In this document: piece after piece, positions 35,086 through 44,316 of the stretch | Layout: the number at the start of each line of letters is the position of its first letter | Numbering within the stretch: position 1 is the stretch's first letter | Origin: Candidatus Skiveiella danica | GTDB lineage: Bacteria; Pseudomonadota; Gammaproteobacteria; Burkholderiales; Burkholderiaceae_C | Length of the DNA stretch: 64,000 nt | Direction of reading: 5' to 3' | NCBI GenBank assembly: GCA_016721925.1 | Contig: JADKHE010000011.1 | Location: 310,001-374,000, forward strand | Position numbers and translations under genes: made by a program | The notes under the pieces: model-generated | The model's input: the letters and a program-made list of their open reading frames with translations, nothing else | Databases searched by the model: none | Told to the model about the DNA's origin: nothing

Positions 35086-35496
35086 TCACGGAGCTTCGAA
35101 CAGACCGCCCGCGTTGGCGATCTCCCAGGCGATCTGCGGCCGCTTCTCGATGCCGCGCCGTATCGCGGCGGGAATCGCCTGGCGGGTCTTGCGGCACAAG
35201 CCAGGCTGCTCCTGCACCCTGATCAGGATGCCGCGCAGGCTGCGCACGCCGCGCGGGCTGGTGACGAGGGTCAGGCGGATGCCGAGCTGCTGTTCCATTC
35301 TTTCTTCCAGGTGCCGCAGGTCGGCCAGGTCGCGCAGGTTTTCCAGCCGTTGCAGCAGGCTCTTTTCGTCCGCGCGCGACAGGCGCAGGATGCGCAGGTC
35401 ACCCTGCGGGTCCGCCAGCAGCCTGTCGCGTGCGCAGATGCAGGCGCCGGGCGGGCATTCGGTGCGCAGGGGAAACGGTGGCAGGTGCGAAGTCAC
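35086..35496 (-). CDS. Conserved hypothetical protein with N-terminal Cys cluster
   Basis: 136-aa soluble protein of unknown function. A CPPGACICARDRLL cluster near residue 14 could bind a metal. The middle has a charged helical stretch (RADEKSLLQRLENLRDLADL) and the C-terminus ends RPQIAWEIANAGGLFEAP. It converges on the universal stress protein gene 20 nt away. Family not recognised. Confidence 0.55.
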   Translation of the reverse strand: MTSHLPPFPLRTECPPGACICARDRLLADPQGDLRILRLSRADEKSLLQRLENLRDLADLRHLEERMEQQLGIRLTLVTSPRGVRSLRGILIRVQEQPGLCRKTRQAIPAAIRRGIEKRPQIAWEIANAGGLFEAP

Positions 35497-35652
35497 AGGC
35501 GCAGTCCATCCCCGTCGCGTGCCGGGCGGGCGGCCCGAATGATCGTGATCAAGCGGGTGGATGGCGCGATCCGTGGCATGGTCTGGCTGTTACGCTGTCG
35601 GCATCGGATCGTATCCGAGGCGCGGCGTGCAACTTTCCTTTCGAGGTGCGAC

Positions 35653-36096
35653 ATGAATTTCCAGACTCTGACCGTCACTGCCCTGGTCGCCGGGTTCTTT
35701 GCCGCCGGTGTGGTGGCCCAGACCTCCGCGGCACAGCCGGCTGCGCCATCGGCGTCTGCCGTTGCCGCCGGGCGTGCGGCCGTGAACGCCGACAAGGAGA
35801 AGCTGAGCCGGGACAAGGCGATGCGTGCCGATCCGGCCGTCATCAAGGCGGACCAGGCGCAGCTCGATGCCGACCAGAAGAAGCTCAAGGCAGACCGGGC
35901 CCAACTCCATTCGGAGAAGAAGCAGATCAAGGCCGACAGGAAGAAGGCCAAGGAAGAGCGGTCGCAGGCCACGGCCGACAAAAAAGCGCGCGACGCCGAA
36001 AAGAAGAAACAGAAGGCCGAGAACAAGAAAGCCAAATCCGAGAAGGCCCAGCCGCAGCCCGCACAGAACCCCGCGTCGGCTCCAGCGGCAAGGTAG
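35653..36096 (+). CDS. Exported Lys/Ala-rich coiled-coil protein
   Basis: 147-aa protein with a signal peptide (MNFQTLTVTALVAGFFAAGVVAQ) and a long charged helix rich in Lys, Ala, Asp and Gln, with repeats such as DADQKKLKADRAQL and KKQIKADRKKAKEER. It is predicted to be a periplasmic coiled coil. No enzyme motif. Low complexity makes family assignment unreliable. GAGGTG lies before the ATG. Confidence 0.65.
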   Translation: MNFQTLTVTALVAGFFAAGVVAQTSAAQPAAPSASAVAAGRAAVNADKEKLSRDKAMRADPAVIKADQAQLDADQKKLKADRAQLHSEKKQIKADRKKAKEERSQATADKKARDAEKKKQKAENKKAKSEKAQPQPAQNPASAPAAR

Positions 36097-36155
36097 GCGC
36101 AACGTGCTTCGGGCCAGAGCCGCCGCGCTCACTGCGCGTGGGCGCTCCCGGCCTG

Positions 36156-36776
36156 TCAGGACATGGCCTTGCGGCAGTAGCAGTAAACGAATTGTTGGAC
36201 GGTGCCTGCGGGTGTGTGATGCGCCTCTTTCTCGTGCCGCAGCAGTGTGAAGGGCGAGCCGAACTGCGCGTGCAGCTGGTCCGGGCTGTAGCGCATGACG
36301 GGCAGACCGCTGCATCGGTCAGGGCCGTCTTCGGAAAAGGTGGCAACGATCACATGGCCGCCTGGCTTCACGGCACGCAGCACGGCTTGTACGTAGGCCT
36401 GCCGCTCTTCGGGGCTTGTCAGGAAATGAAAGACGGCGCGGTCATGCCAGACGTCGTAGGCGTGGAAAGGGAGATCGGCCTCGGTGATGTTGGCCTCGAT
36501 CCACTGAACCGATCGGGCTTGGATACCCAGGCGCCGCTGTGCGGCAGCCAGGGCCGTACCGGACAGGTCCAGCACGGTCAGCGACCGATAACCGGCGCTC
36601 AGCAAATCGTCGACCAGCGTCGATGCGCCACCCCCGACGTCGATGATGGAGGCCTCCAGCGAAACGCCGGTTTCGCGAATCAGGCGCAGGGAATGCTCGG
36701 GATGTTCCTGAAACCAGCTGACCGTGTGGGCGGGTTTGGTCTCATAGACATTCTCCCAATGGGCCTTGGGTTGCAT
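36156..36776 (-). CDS. Class I SAM-dependent methyltransferase
   Basis: 206-aa methyltransferase with the SAM-binding motif SIIDVGGGASTLVDDLL, followed by LTVLDLSGTALAAAQ and DVWHDRAVFHFL. The N-terminus QPKAHWENVYETKP and the C-terminal FVYCYCRK are typical of a small-molecule or thiopurine-like methyltransferase group often found near transporters. The substrate is unknown. It precedes a DUF4395-type gene in reverse order on the same strand. Confidence 0.85.
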   Translation of the reverse strand: MQPKAHWENVYETKPAHTVSWFQEHPEHSLRLIRETGVSLEASIIDVGGGASTLVDDLLSAGYRSLTVLDLSGTALAAAQRRLGIQARSVQWIEANITEADLPFHAYDVWHDRAVFHFLTSPEERQAYVQAVLRAVKPGGHVIVATFSEDGPDRCSGLPVMRYSPDQLHAQFGSPFTLLRHEKEAHHTPAGTVQQFVYCYCRKAMS

Positions 36777-36830
36777 AAGGCATCTCCTCGTCGTGACGGG
36801 TGGGCTCGGGGCCGCAAGCGGATCCCATGC

Positions 36831-37580
36831 TCACGGGCAGCCGTTATGTAGCTTCCATTTGTCCTCGTGCCCCATTTTCCGGGCAAATTCAGGGACACGG
36901 CAACGCTCTTCTTCCGCGGCACTTGGCGGCGGTGAGCCGGGGGCTGGTGCCACAGTGGTCGTTCCCCGGATTGGCGATTCGGGCAGCGCGCCCGCGGCAA
37001 ACCACAGCCCCGCAAGAAACGCCACCAGGGATCCGTATTGAGCCGCGGACACCTGCTGGATGGGTTGCCGGTCTTGTACGTCGCAAACTCCACCGGGACA
37101 GAGTTGGGCTCGTTCCCGGTTGAACAGGTTGTAGATCCTGCAGCCGATGCAGATGCCAAAGGCCGTCTCGAAAAAAAGCAACAGCAGGCACAGTGCGCAG
37201 ACCAGGATGTTGACGGGCCCCCGGACGTTGTTGAACACCACCAGGTAGAGCATCGCTGAAGCGAGGGCCAATCCAATCGCCCAGGCAAACCGCTTCTGGG
37301 GTGCACCCACGTACTCGGGCAACTGGTTTCGCACTGCAATGCGTCCCAAAACGAGGCTCGGAGAAAAACGGGGATTGACCAGCACCCTCAGGAAGAAGTC
37401 CGCAAAGAACCCCGTCACCACCAGTTTGGTGGGTGCGAAATTCCCGCTCAGCCAGGCGTTCATGAAGGCAATCAGAGCCAGCAGGAACAGGATGCCCGCC
37501 CCGGCCCGTGCCTCCCGCTCGTTGATGACGGGAACCGCATAGTCCGCGTGATGTTCGCCGAACTGGAAAATATTGGTCAT
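36831..37580 (-). CDS. DUF4395 domain-containing membrane protein
   Basis: 249-aa inner-membrane protein of the DUF4395 family. It starts MTNIFQFGEHHADYAVPVIN and has VNPRFSPSLVLG, several hydrophobic helices and the conserved Cys-containing ETAFGICIGCRIYNLF. The C-terminal part is longer than the usual domain and has further Cys (LCPGGVCDVQ), possibly metal or thiol functions. It starts at ATG 37580; a TTG at 37601 is less likely. It lies 54 nt upstream of the methyltransferase gene. Confidence 0.82.
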   Translation of the reverse strand: MTNIFQFGEHHADYAVPVINEREARAGAGILFLLALIAFMNAWLSGNFAPTKLVVTGFFADFFLRVLVNPRFSPSLVLGRIAVRNQLPEYVGAPQKRFAWAIGLALASAMLYLVVFNNVRGPVNILVCALCLLLLFFETAFGICIGCRIYNLFNRERAQLCPGGVCDVQDRQPIQQVSAAQYGSLVAFLAGLWFAAGALPESPIRGTTTVAPAPGSPPPSAAEEERCRVPEFARKMGHEDKWKLHNGCP

Positions 37581-37704
37581 GACGGAATTATGGGGGTGCA
37601 ACCGGCCAGGTCGACCCTTGTGAGGGGTTTTCTAAACTTGCCTTTCGCTGCTGGTGCGTGCGCATCAGACGGGTTTCATTCGTCTGTCTTGTGGAGATTC
37701 CGGG

Positions 37705-38146
37705 ATGCGGTTTGGCAAAGGGATTCGAATTCTGGCGACTTCTTTCGTGATGGCGTTGCCGCTGGCGCAAGCCGCGGACTTTGGCGCACCGGTCATCGAG
37801 GTGGTGGACGCGGCGGCGCTGAAGGGCATCAAGCGCGTCGCCGTGACCTCGTTCACGGTGCAATACGTGACGTCGCAGGTCTGGGACACCTCGTTTACCT
37901 CGGGCGGCACGGGCCACGGCGTCAAGGGGCCGGGCGGCTCGTTCGTCGGCACCGGCATCCGGCAGACCGCCGGCCGAGGCGGAAAAGGGCAACGGCGCCG
38001 GCGCCATCACCAGCGTGTTCTACACGCCGGCCGGGGTGCCGCTGGTGCTGGGCGACAAGTTCGACCACCTGGCCGCCGGGCGCTTCGGCTCCAACGTGAA
38101 CGATCCGACGCTCACCTTCGCGGGCAAGATCAAGGCAGGGGCCTAG
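37705..38146 (+). pseudogene. Exported protein remnant, frameshifted and truncated
   Basis: Starts with a good signal peptide (MRFGKGIRILATSFVMALPLAQAA) and reads ADFGAPVIEVVDAAALKGIK to about residue 85. It then continues only in another frame (NGAGAITSVFYTPAGVPL to FAGKIKAGA). I believe relatives are longer and that both an internal segment and the C-terminus are lost; this is from memory of the family and is not certain. Its TAG stop overlaps the TAG of the convergent flavoprotein gene at 38143-38146. Confidence 0.5.
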
Positions 38147-39546
38147 CGGGCGGCGATCAGCTTCGGCAGGTTGCCCATGGCCGCCATCGCTCCGGCCTTG
38201 AACCGGGCCATGATGGCCAGCTTTTCTTCATCGGCCGGATCGATCTCGGAAATCATCTTGCCGAACCCGTCGAGCCGGCTGTTGCGCAGCCATTGGCGCA
38301 AGGCCTTGTCCTGGCCCCACTTGAACTGGTTCATCATGTTGCCCATGACGCAGGCCGGGTAGGCCTCGATCGCGTGGGGGAAGGCAATCGTGGTGCAGAG
38401 CTGGTTCTTCACCGCGTCATCGTCATGGTGCGCCTCCACGTAGGCCACCAGGGCCGCGCTGAACGTGGGCAGCGGCATGCGCACGATCTGCAGCACCAGC
38501 TTGTCGCCCTGAAAGATCGGCTGCACGGGCTTGGGTTCAACGGCAGACGCGGTGCAGTCGATGAACAGAGAGGTGCCGGCCACGGGGACGCGCCCCTGGT
38601 CCAGCACCATCTCGCCTGTTTCGATCGCCTGCACACGGCCCAGGCGGATCACCTGCGTGATCCGGCGCAGCAAATCCACCTCTGCCTTGGACAGGGTCGC
38701 GTAGTGAAACATCGTCGGCTTGCGCTGCGGATCGATGCGCATCATCTGGTCGCTGGCCTCCAGCCGTTCGAACAGATCATCGAGCGACGTCGCCCGGGCG
38801 CAGGCCTCCATCAGTGCGGCCTGCCCGCCCATGCTTTCCTTGAAAAATGCCATGCCGGGCTGGGTGCTCGCGCGGTTGACCACCCAGGAGTCACGCGGCA
38901 TGACCCAGCTGATGGCCTCGGGCGGCGCGCCGGAGTTGAGCAGCCACACGCCCACGTCCATCGCCGTCTTGCCGGCGCCGACGATCACGAAGTGCGCCGG
39001 GCGTGGCGCCTGGCTTTGCCACAACTGCGGCAGTGCGTTGGGGGTGACCAGGCGCACGCCCTCGGCCACCCGGTATCTGGGCGTCTGGGTCGAAGGCACC
39101 CGGGTGTTGTACCAGGTGGCGTCCACCGTTTTCTTGCGCACCGTGACCGTCGTTTCCTCGCCGGACAGGAGCGAGACGAAGCGGCCGTCCCCTATGTAGT
39201 CGCACATCGGGTGGTAGCTGACGCGCCCGCTGGGCAGCAGCTTCTGGTTCATCACGCGGTCGAAATACCCGCTGACCTCGGGGCCGGAAGCGAGCTCGTA
39301 ATAGCCCTTGTTGACGCCGACCGTGTCGATGCGGTCGGCCCCGAGCGGCATGGAGTTGACGCCATAGAACGCCGAGGGCTGGTGCAGCGCCACGAAGGAA
39401 TAGGCGTCGTTCCAGTGTCCGCCGGGCTTGCCATGCCGGTCCACGAACGTGATGTGCGCGTCGGTCTCGTCCAGCAGCGTGTCGGCAAACGCCAGCCCCA
39501 CGGCGCCGCTGCCGATGATCAGGTAGTCCGTCTCGATGCGCGCCAT
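38143..39546 (-). CDS. FAD/NAD(P)-binding oxidoreductase
   Basis: 467-aa flavoprotein. The N-terminal dinucleotide motif is YLIIGSGAVGLAFADTLL with GGHWNDAYSFV nearby, and a second Rossmann motif HFVIVGAGKTAMDVGVWLL lies near residue 200. This is a flavin monooxygenase-like layout. Substrate unknown. The continuous frame into the upstream acetoacetyl-CoA synthetase gene is created by a frameshift there; the real start is ATG 39546, with AGGGG six nt upstream. Confidence 0.75.
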   Translation of the reverse strand: MARIETDYLIIGSGAVGLAFADTLLDETDAHITFVDRHGKPGGHWNDAYSFVALHQPSAFYGVNSMPLGADRIDTVGVNKGYYELASGPEVSGYFDRVMNQKLLPSGRVSYHPMCDYIGDGRFVSLLSGEETTVTVRKKTVDATWYNTRVPSTQTPRYRVAEGVRLVTPNALPQLWQSQAPRPAHFVIVGAGKTAMDVGVWLLNSGAPPEAISWVMPRDSWVVNRASTQPGMAFFKESMGGQAALMEACARATSLDDLFERLEASDQMMRIDPQRKPTMFHYATLSKAEVDLLRRITQVIRLGRVQAIETGEMVLDQGRVPVAGTSLFIDCTASAVEPKPVQPIFQGDKLVLQIVRMPLPTFSAALVAYVEAHHDDDAVKNQLCTTIAFPHAIEAYPACVMGNMMNQFKWGQDKALRQWLRNSRLDGFGKMISEIDPADEEKLAIMARFKAGAMAAMGNLPKLIAAR

Positions 39547-39698
39547 GGGTGCCCCTTGGTGAAGATGGCCTGGCGCCAAGGAAGCATGGGTTGCGACCGG
39601 GCCGCCATTCCGGCGCAGTATCGCGGTTGCCGCCTTACCCGTCCAGCAGACGGGTGTCCCGGCGGCTGCCGAATTCGGCCTCGACTGATCGGTGGCGC

Positions 39699-41804
39699 TC
39701 AGGCCCGCGCCTGGTGCTGCGCGGCGAAGGCCTCGTACCAGGCCAGGCAGCCGGGGTTGGCCATCGCCTCGCGGTTCAGCACCTTCTCCAGCGGCTGGCC
39801 CAGCAGCAGCTTCTTGATCGGCAGCTCCTGCTTCTTGCCGGAGAGCGTGCGCGGGATCTCCGCCACCTGGAAGATCTCGTTGGGCAGAAAGCGCGGGCTC
39901 AGCGCGGTGCGGATCGCGCCGTTGATCGTCGCGCGCATCGCCTCGTCCAGCGCCTGCCCCTCGCGCAGCACCACGAACAGCGGCATGTAGCTCTCGCGGC
40001 CCAGGTATTCGAGGTCCACCACCATGCTGTCCATCACCTCGGGCAGGGCCTCGACCGCGCTGTACAGCTCGCTGGTGCCCATGCGCAGGCCGTGGCGGTT
40101 GATGGTGGCGTCGCTGCGCCCGAAGATCACGCAGCCGGTGCTGCCCGTGGCGGGGTTGCCGATGCGCAGCCAGTCGCCGTGGCGCCACACGCCGCCGGCG
40201 TCCGCAGCCCAGGTCACCGCCTCCCGGCTTGCGCCCGTGGCCGGGGGGGTACATCTCGAAGTAGCTGGAGAGCAGCCGCGCGTTGTTCGTGTCGCCCACG
40301 AAGTACAGCGGCATCGACGGAATCGGCTGCGCGCAGACCAGCTCGCCCACCTCGCCCAGCACCGGCTCGCCGGCGTCGTTCCAGGCCTCCACCGCGCAGC
40401 CCATCAGGCGGCATTGCATCTCGCCCGGCACCTGCGGCAGCTCGCGGTGGCCGCCGATGAAGGCGCCGGCAAAGTCGGTGCCGCCGCTGATGTTGCACCA
40501 CCAGATATCTTGTTGGGCTTCGGTTTTTGCGATCGCGGCAAACTGGGCCGTGCCCCACTGCTGCGCCTCGGGCGACAGCGGCGAGCCGGTGGTGCCGAGC
40601 GCGCGCACCCGGGACAGGTCGCCGACGGTGGAGAGGTCCACGCCCGCCTTCAGGCAGTTGGCAAAGAAGGCCGCGCCCGCGCCGAAGAAGGTCACGCCCA
40701 GCTCGGCCCCGAAGCGCCACAGCGTGGTCCAGTCGGGGCGGTCCTTGCTGCCGCCGGGGTTGCCGTCGAAGATCACGCAGGTGGTGCCGTTGAGCAGGCC
40801 GCTGGTCTGGGCGTTCCACATCACCCAGCCGGTGGAGCTGTACCAGTGGTAGCGCTCGCCCCAGTTGTTGGGGTGGTAGCTGCAGCCCACGTCGTTGTGG
40901 ATGATCTTCAGCGCCAGCGCCACGATCACCGTGCCGCCGTGCCCGTGCACGATGGGTTTGGGCAACCCGGTGGTGCCGCTGGAGTAGACGATCCACAGCG
41001 GGTGGTCAAACGGCAGCCAGAGCGGCTCGAAAGCCGCCACTTTGGCATCATTTCGGGCGATTCCCAGCGCAAACGGGTAATAGTCTGCTATCAAATCCGA
41101 TGATTTGTCGTCGCCCGCATGGCCCAGGTTGCGGTGCAGGATGACGTGGCGCAGCGTGGGCAGGGCGGCGCGCATCTCGGCCACCACGCCCAGCCGGTCG
41201 AAGTCGCGCCCGCCGTAGGTCACGCCGTCGCAGGCGATCAGCACCACCGGGTCGATCTGGCGGAAGCGGTCGAGCACGGCGTTGGTGCCCATGTCGGGCG
41301 CGCAGACGCTCCAGACCGCGCCGATGCTCACCGTGGCCAGAAAGGCCACCATGGTCTCGGGAATGTTGGGCAGGTAGGCGGCCACGCGGTCGCCGGGTTT
41401 CACGCCCGCTTCCTGCAGGTGCAGCGCCAGCGAGGCCACCTGGCGCCGCAGCTCGGGCCACGACAGCTCGTGCTGCTGCCCCTTCTCGTTGCGGCTGATG
41501 ATGGCCGGAAACCCCGCCGCGTGCGCCGGCCCCACATGGCGCAGCACCTGCTGCGCGTAGTTGGCCTGCGCGCCCGGAAACCACTTCGCGCCCGGCATCA
41601 CGTTCTTCGCCAGCACCGCGGTGTGCGGCGTGGGCGACTGCAGATCAAAGTAGTCCCAGATGCTTTGCCAGAACGCGTCCAGCTCGGTGGTGGACCAGCG
41701 CCACAGCGCGTCGTAGCTGTCAAAGCTCAGGCCGCGCGTGTCGCGCAGCCAGTTCTGGTACAGGCGGATCTGGGGATGAAGGCCGGGGTAGGGGTCTCGC
41801 TCAT
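39699..41804 (-). pseudogene. aacS: Acetoacetyl-CoA synthetase AacS, two frameshifts
   Basis: Adenylate-forming enzyme (about 700 aa) that activates acetoacetate. N-terminus MSETPTPAFIPQI-like, then WFPGAQANYA, the AMP-binding YSSGTTGLPKPIVHGHGG, and the C-terminal GRSDATINRHGLRMG and LSGKKQELPIKKLL. Two single-base breaks are needed: a missing base at the G4 run 41772-41775 and an extra base in the G7 run 40243-40249. Both are homopolymers, so sequencing error is likely. Repeat copy 9 is inside the coding region. Confidence 0.85.
41063..41091 (+). repeat. Dispersed repeat core, copy 9 (inside aacS)
   Basis: CCCAGCG-N6-GGTAA-N6-GCTAT, antisense within aacS. The complement encodes DLIADYYPFALGI in frame between GDDKSS and ARNDAK. 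A TTGGC lies upstream, at a longer distance than in the other copies. Confidence 0.65.
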
Positions 41805-41921
41805 GCCGATGAGGGTAGCAGCGGCGTGCACCCTGCGCATCGGGGAATCCGCGAGCCTGTCCGGCGCCGGCAAGGGCGCCGTTTGCCCTATGCTGTGCGT
41901 CCCCACGAACCCGAGGCCGCC

Positions 41922-42395
41922 ATGACCCTGCCCACCCCCATCCTCGAACCCGTCGCCGACCTCACCGTCTTTGTCGCCACGCCCATCGAGGCCGGCCAGG
42001 TCACCGGCCTGAACAGCCGGGGCCGGCGCCGCATCATCCCGATCACGGGTGGAAAAGTGACGGGTCAACTCAGCGGTACCGTGCTGCCCGGCGGCGCGGA
42101 CTTCCAGATCGTGGTGTCCGACACCTGCGCCGACCTGGATGCGCGCTACCTGCTGCAGCTCGACAATGGCGAACACGTCTTCGTGATGAACCGCGCGCTG
42201 CGCCGGGGCTCGGTGGAAGACATCGCGAAGCTGGTGCGCGGCGAGCCGGTGGACCCGGCGGCGATCTACTTCCGCTGCGCGCCCACCTTCGAGGTCTCAT
42301 CGCCCGCGCTGGCCTGGCTGACGGAAAGCCTGTTTGTCGGCACCGGGGCGCGCTTTCCGGACCGGGTGGAGATGCGCTTTTTTCGCGTGATGTGA
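41922..42395 (+). CDS. DUF3237 domain-containing protein
   Basis: 157-aa protein of the DUF3237 family, a single beta-barrel-like domain of unknown function. Features are the N-terminal LTVFVATPIEAG, the RRIIPITGGKVTGQLSGTVL core, ADFQIVVSDTCADLDARYLL and the C-terminal RFPDRVEMRFFRV. No signal peptide. GAGG precedes the ATG. It is divergent from the aacS gene. Confidence 0.85.
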   Translation: MTLPTPILEPVADLTVFVATPIEAGQVTGLNSRGRRRIIPITGGKVTGQLSGTVLPGGADFQIVVSDTCADLDARYLLQLDNGEHVFVMNRALRRGSVEDIAKLVRGEPVDPAAIYFRCAPTFEVSSPALAWLTESLFVGTGARFPDRVEMRFFRVM

Positions 42396-42509
42396 GCCTG
42401 CAGGGCGCCCGGCGTGCTCTGGCGAGGGATGGAGCGCTTTGAGCGGCGAGACCCATTGCCAGAAAGGGCCGGGTTGCTACAGTGGTATCGAACAAGTTTG
42501 GAGAACTTC

Positions 42510-43469
42510 ATGAACATCGCCACTCCCGCTCGCCGGCTGCTGCAGATCTTTTTTCTGACCTTTGCCGCCTGCGTGGCTTTTTCCGTGCCGCAGGCTGCCC
42601 AGGCCTACGAGGACGGTTGGCGCACCTGCGCCGATGAAGGCCAGATCTGCCGCGTGAACGGCCGCGCCGTGGTGCGCTACGGCGCCGAGGGTCGCTGGAC
42701 CAGCCGCTCCGTCGTCAACGGCGTGGAGTGCAACAACGACGCCTTCGGTGACCCTGCACCCGGTGATCCCAAGCGCTGCCAGGTTCGCGTCAGCGGCTAC
42801 GACGGAAGCGGCAGCTACCGGGAGACGGCGCTGGGCTGGAGTTTTTGCGCGGCCGAAGGCGAGATCTGCCGCTTCAGAGGCCAGGCTGAAGTGCGTTTCG
42901 GCCAGGGCAACAGCTTTGTCACGCGCACCGCCTATGACGGCGTGCGCTGTGATGTATCGGACTTCGGCGACCCGATCCGCGGCGTGACCAAGTTCTGCGA
43001 AATTCGCCGATCCGGCGGTCAGCGGTATGAGAACAGCAGCCAGGGCTCCTGGGACGGCTGGGGCTCCGGCGCGTCCGCCGGCGGCTGGCGCTATTGCGCC
43101 GCCGAGGGCGAAACCTGCCGCGTTCGGGGGCGTGCGCTGGTGCGATTCGGCGACGGGCGCAACTTCAAGACCCGCAACGTGAACGGCGAAGTCGCGTGCG
43201 ATGCGGGCATCTTCGGCGACCCGGCCCGCGGTGTTACGAAGCACTGCGAGGTGCAGGCCAATGCCTACGGCCAGGTCGACACCTCCGATTGGCGCCGCTG
43301 CGCAATGGAAGGCGAGATCTGCAACTTCAGGGGATCGGTGCAGGCGCGCTTTGGCACAGCCGGCCGCTACGTCTACCGCGACGGCGTCAACGGGGTGTAT
43401 TGCAGCACCAACTTTTTCGGCGCCGATCCCTACCCGGGCCGGGCGAAATCCTGCGAGATCAGGCGCTGA
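42510..43469 (+). CDS. Secreted protein made of four ~55-residue Cys/Gly repeats
   Basis: 319-aa exported protein (signal peptide ends at PQAAQA). Four tandem repeats start at about Trp37, Trp110, Trp203 and Trp271. Each follows W-CA-EGE-C---G-A-VRFG----F--R---NGV-CD---FGDP--G--K-CE-R, with two Cys pairs. Similar single modules occur at the ends of secreted hydrolases in other bacteria, where they may bind carbohydrate; here the protein is nothing but the modules. Function unknown, likely extracellular or periplasmic binding. GGAG lies near the ATG. Confidence 0.78.
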   Translation: MNIATPARRLLQIFFLTFAACVAFSVPQAAQAYEDGWRTCADEGQICRVNGRAVVRYGAEGRWTSRSVVNGVECNNDAFGDPAPGDPKRCQVRVSGYDGSGSYRETALGWSFCAAEGEICRFRGQAEVRFGQGNSFVTRTAYDGVRCDVSDFGDPIRGVTKFCEIRRSGGQRYENSSQGSWDGWGSGASAGGWRYCAAEGETCRVRGRALVRFGDGRNFKTRNVNGEVACDAGIFGDPARGVTKHCEVQANAYGQVDTSDWRRCAMEGEICNFRGSVQARFGTAGRYVYRDGVNGVYCSTNFFGADPYPGRAKSCEIRR

Positions 43470-43472
43470 CGC

Positions 43473-44201
43473 TCACTTGATCATCTTCCACACCAGCTCC
43501 AGTCCCACCGCCCACAGGTCGCCGTTGCCGGCCGACGGGCCGCTGAACAGGTTGGAGCGCTCGGCCTTCGCTTCGCGCTCGGCCTTCAGGCGGTCGCGCT
43601 CGATGCCGATCAGCGCATCGGCCAGGTCCAGCGGCCGGGCGGTGGCCTGGCGTTGCGCGGCGCCGGCGTAGCCTTCCAGCGCGCGCGCCACGGCGGTGGG
43701 GTCGAGCAGCGAAAACGCCGATCGGCAGTGCGGGCAGGCGTGGTCCTTGCGCAGGTCCACCGGCGCGCCGCAGCCGGTGCAGGTGATGATCGCCACGCGC
43801 TGCGCGATGTCGTCGATCTCGGGTTTCGTGAGCTGGCGCACAAAGCCTTTTTCCACCATGAACGAAGAAAAGGCACTGAAGCGGCCGTGCCGGCTGGGGC
43901 AGCGGTAGGTGACGTAACGCCCGCTGCGCACCACGTCGAAGCCCTTTTCCAGCGTGCGCTCGCAGCGCGGGCAGGCCAGCCGCGCGGCCAGCGGGTGGCG
44001 CGGGGCATCGCGCTGCTCGTGCAGCAGCCGGAACAGCTCGACCACCGAGGCCGGCGCAAGCTTGAGGTTTTCCTGCGGGTCGAACCACAGGCCCTGGCAG
44101 GCAAAACAGATGTCCAGCTCCAGCGGCCGCCCGTCCTGGCTGGCCAGCGGGTGGATGGACATGGGCGCTTTGCAGGAGGGGCAGGGCGTGGGGCCGGGCA
44201 T
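43473..44201 (-). CDS. Zinc-ribbon protein (TFIIB-type zinc finger family)
   Basis: 242-aa cytoplasmic protein with several CxxC pairs: CPSCKAP and CFACQG at the N-terminus (zf-TFIIB type, LDICFACQGLWFD), CPRCERT, and CTGCGAP with CPHCRSAF further on. The C-terminal quarter is charged and helical. Function unknown; such proteins probably bind zinc for protein or nucleic acid contacts. Its stop is 3 nt from the stop of the convergent repeat protein gene. Confidence 0.75.
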   Translation of the reverse strand: MPGPTPCPSCKAPMSIHPLASQDGRPLELDICFACQGLWFDPQENLKLAPASVVELFRLLHEQRDAPRHPLAARLACPRCERTLEKGFDVVRSGRYVTYRCPSRHGRFSAFSSFMVEKGFVRQLTKPEIDDIAQRVAIITCTGCGAPVDLRKDHACPHCRSAFSLLDPTAVARALEGYAGAAQRQATARPLDLADALIGIERDRLKAEREAKAERSNLFSGPSAGNGDLWAVGLELVWKMIK

Positions 44202-44236
44202 GGGGGTGGACTCGCTGGCGGGATGCTATCCAGACA

Positions 44237-44265
44237 ATAGCAAACTATGACCTGTCGACGCTGGG
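44237..44265 (-). repeat. Dispersed repeat core, copy 10
   Basis: Minus strand reads CCCAGCG-N6-GGTCA-N6-GCTAT with a perfect ATAGC arm (to 44225) and the 5' TTGGC five bases before the core (to 44275). It is one of the best copies, in the gap upstream of the zinc-ribbon gene. Confidence 0.8.
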
Positions 44266-44316
44266 ATCGTGCCAATTTTGTTCGAAAAATGCGCGGGAGC
44301 GCCTTTTTTCAGCTCC

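Noticed and set aside
38143..41616. One giant 1157-aa fusion of acetoacetyl-CoA synthetase and a flavoprotein
   Set aside because: The join is an artefact of the frameshift at the G7 run 40243-40249. After correction the synthetase ends at 39699, and the flavoprotein has its own start at 39546.
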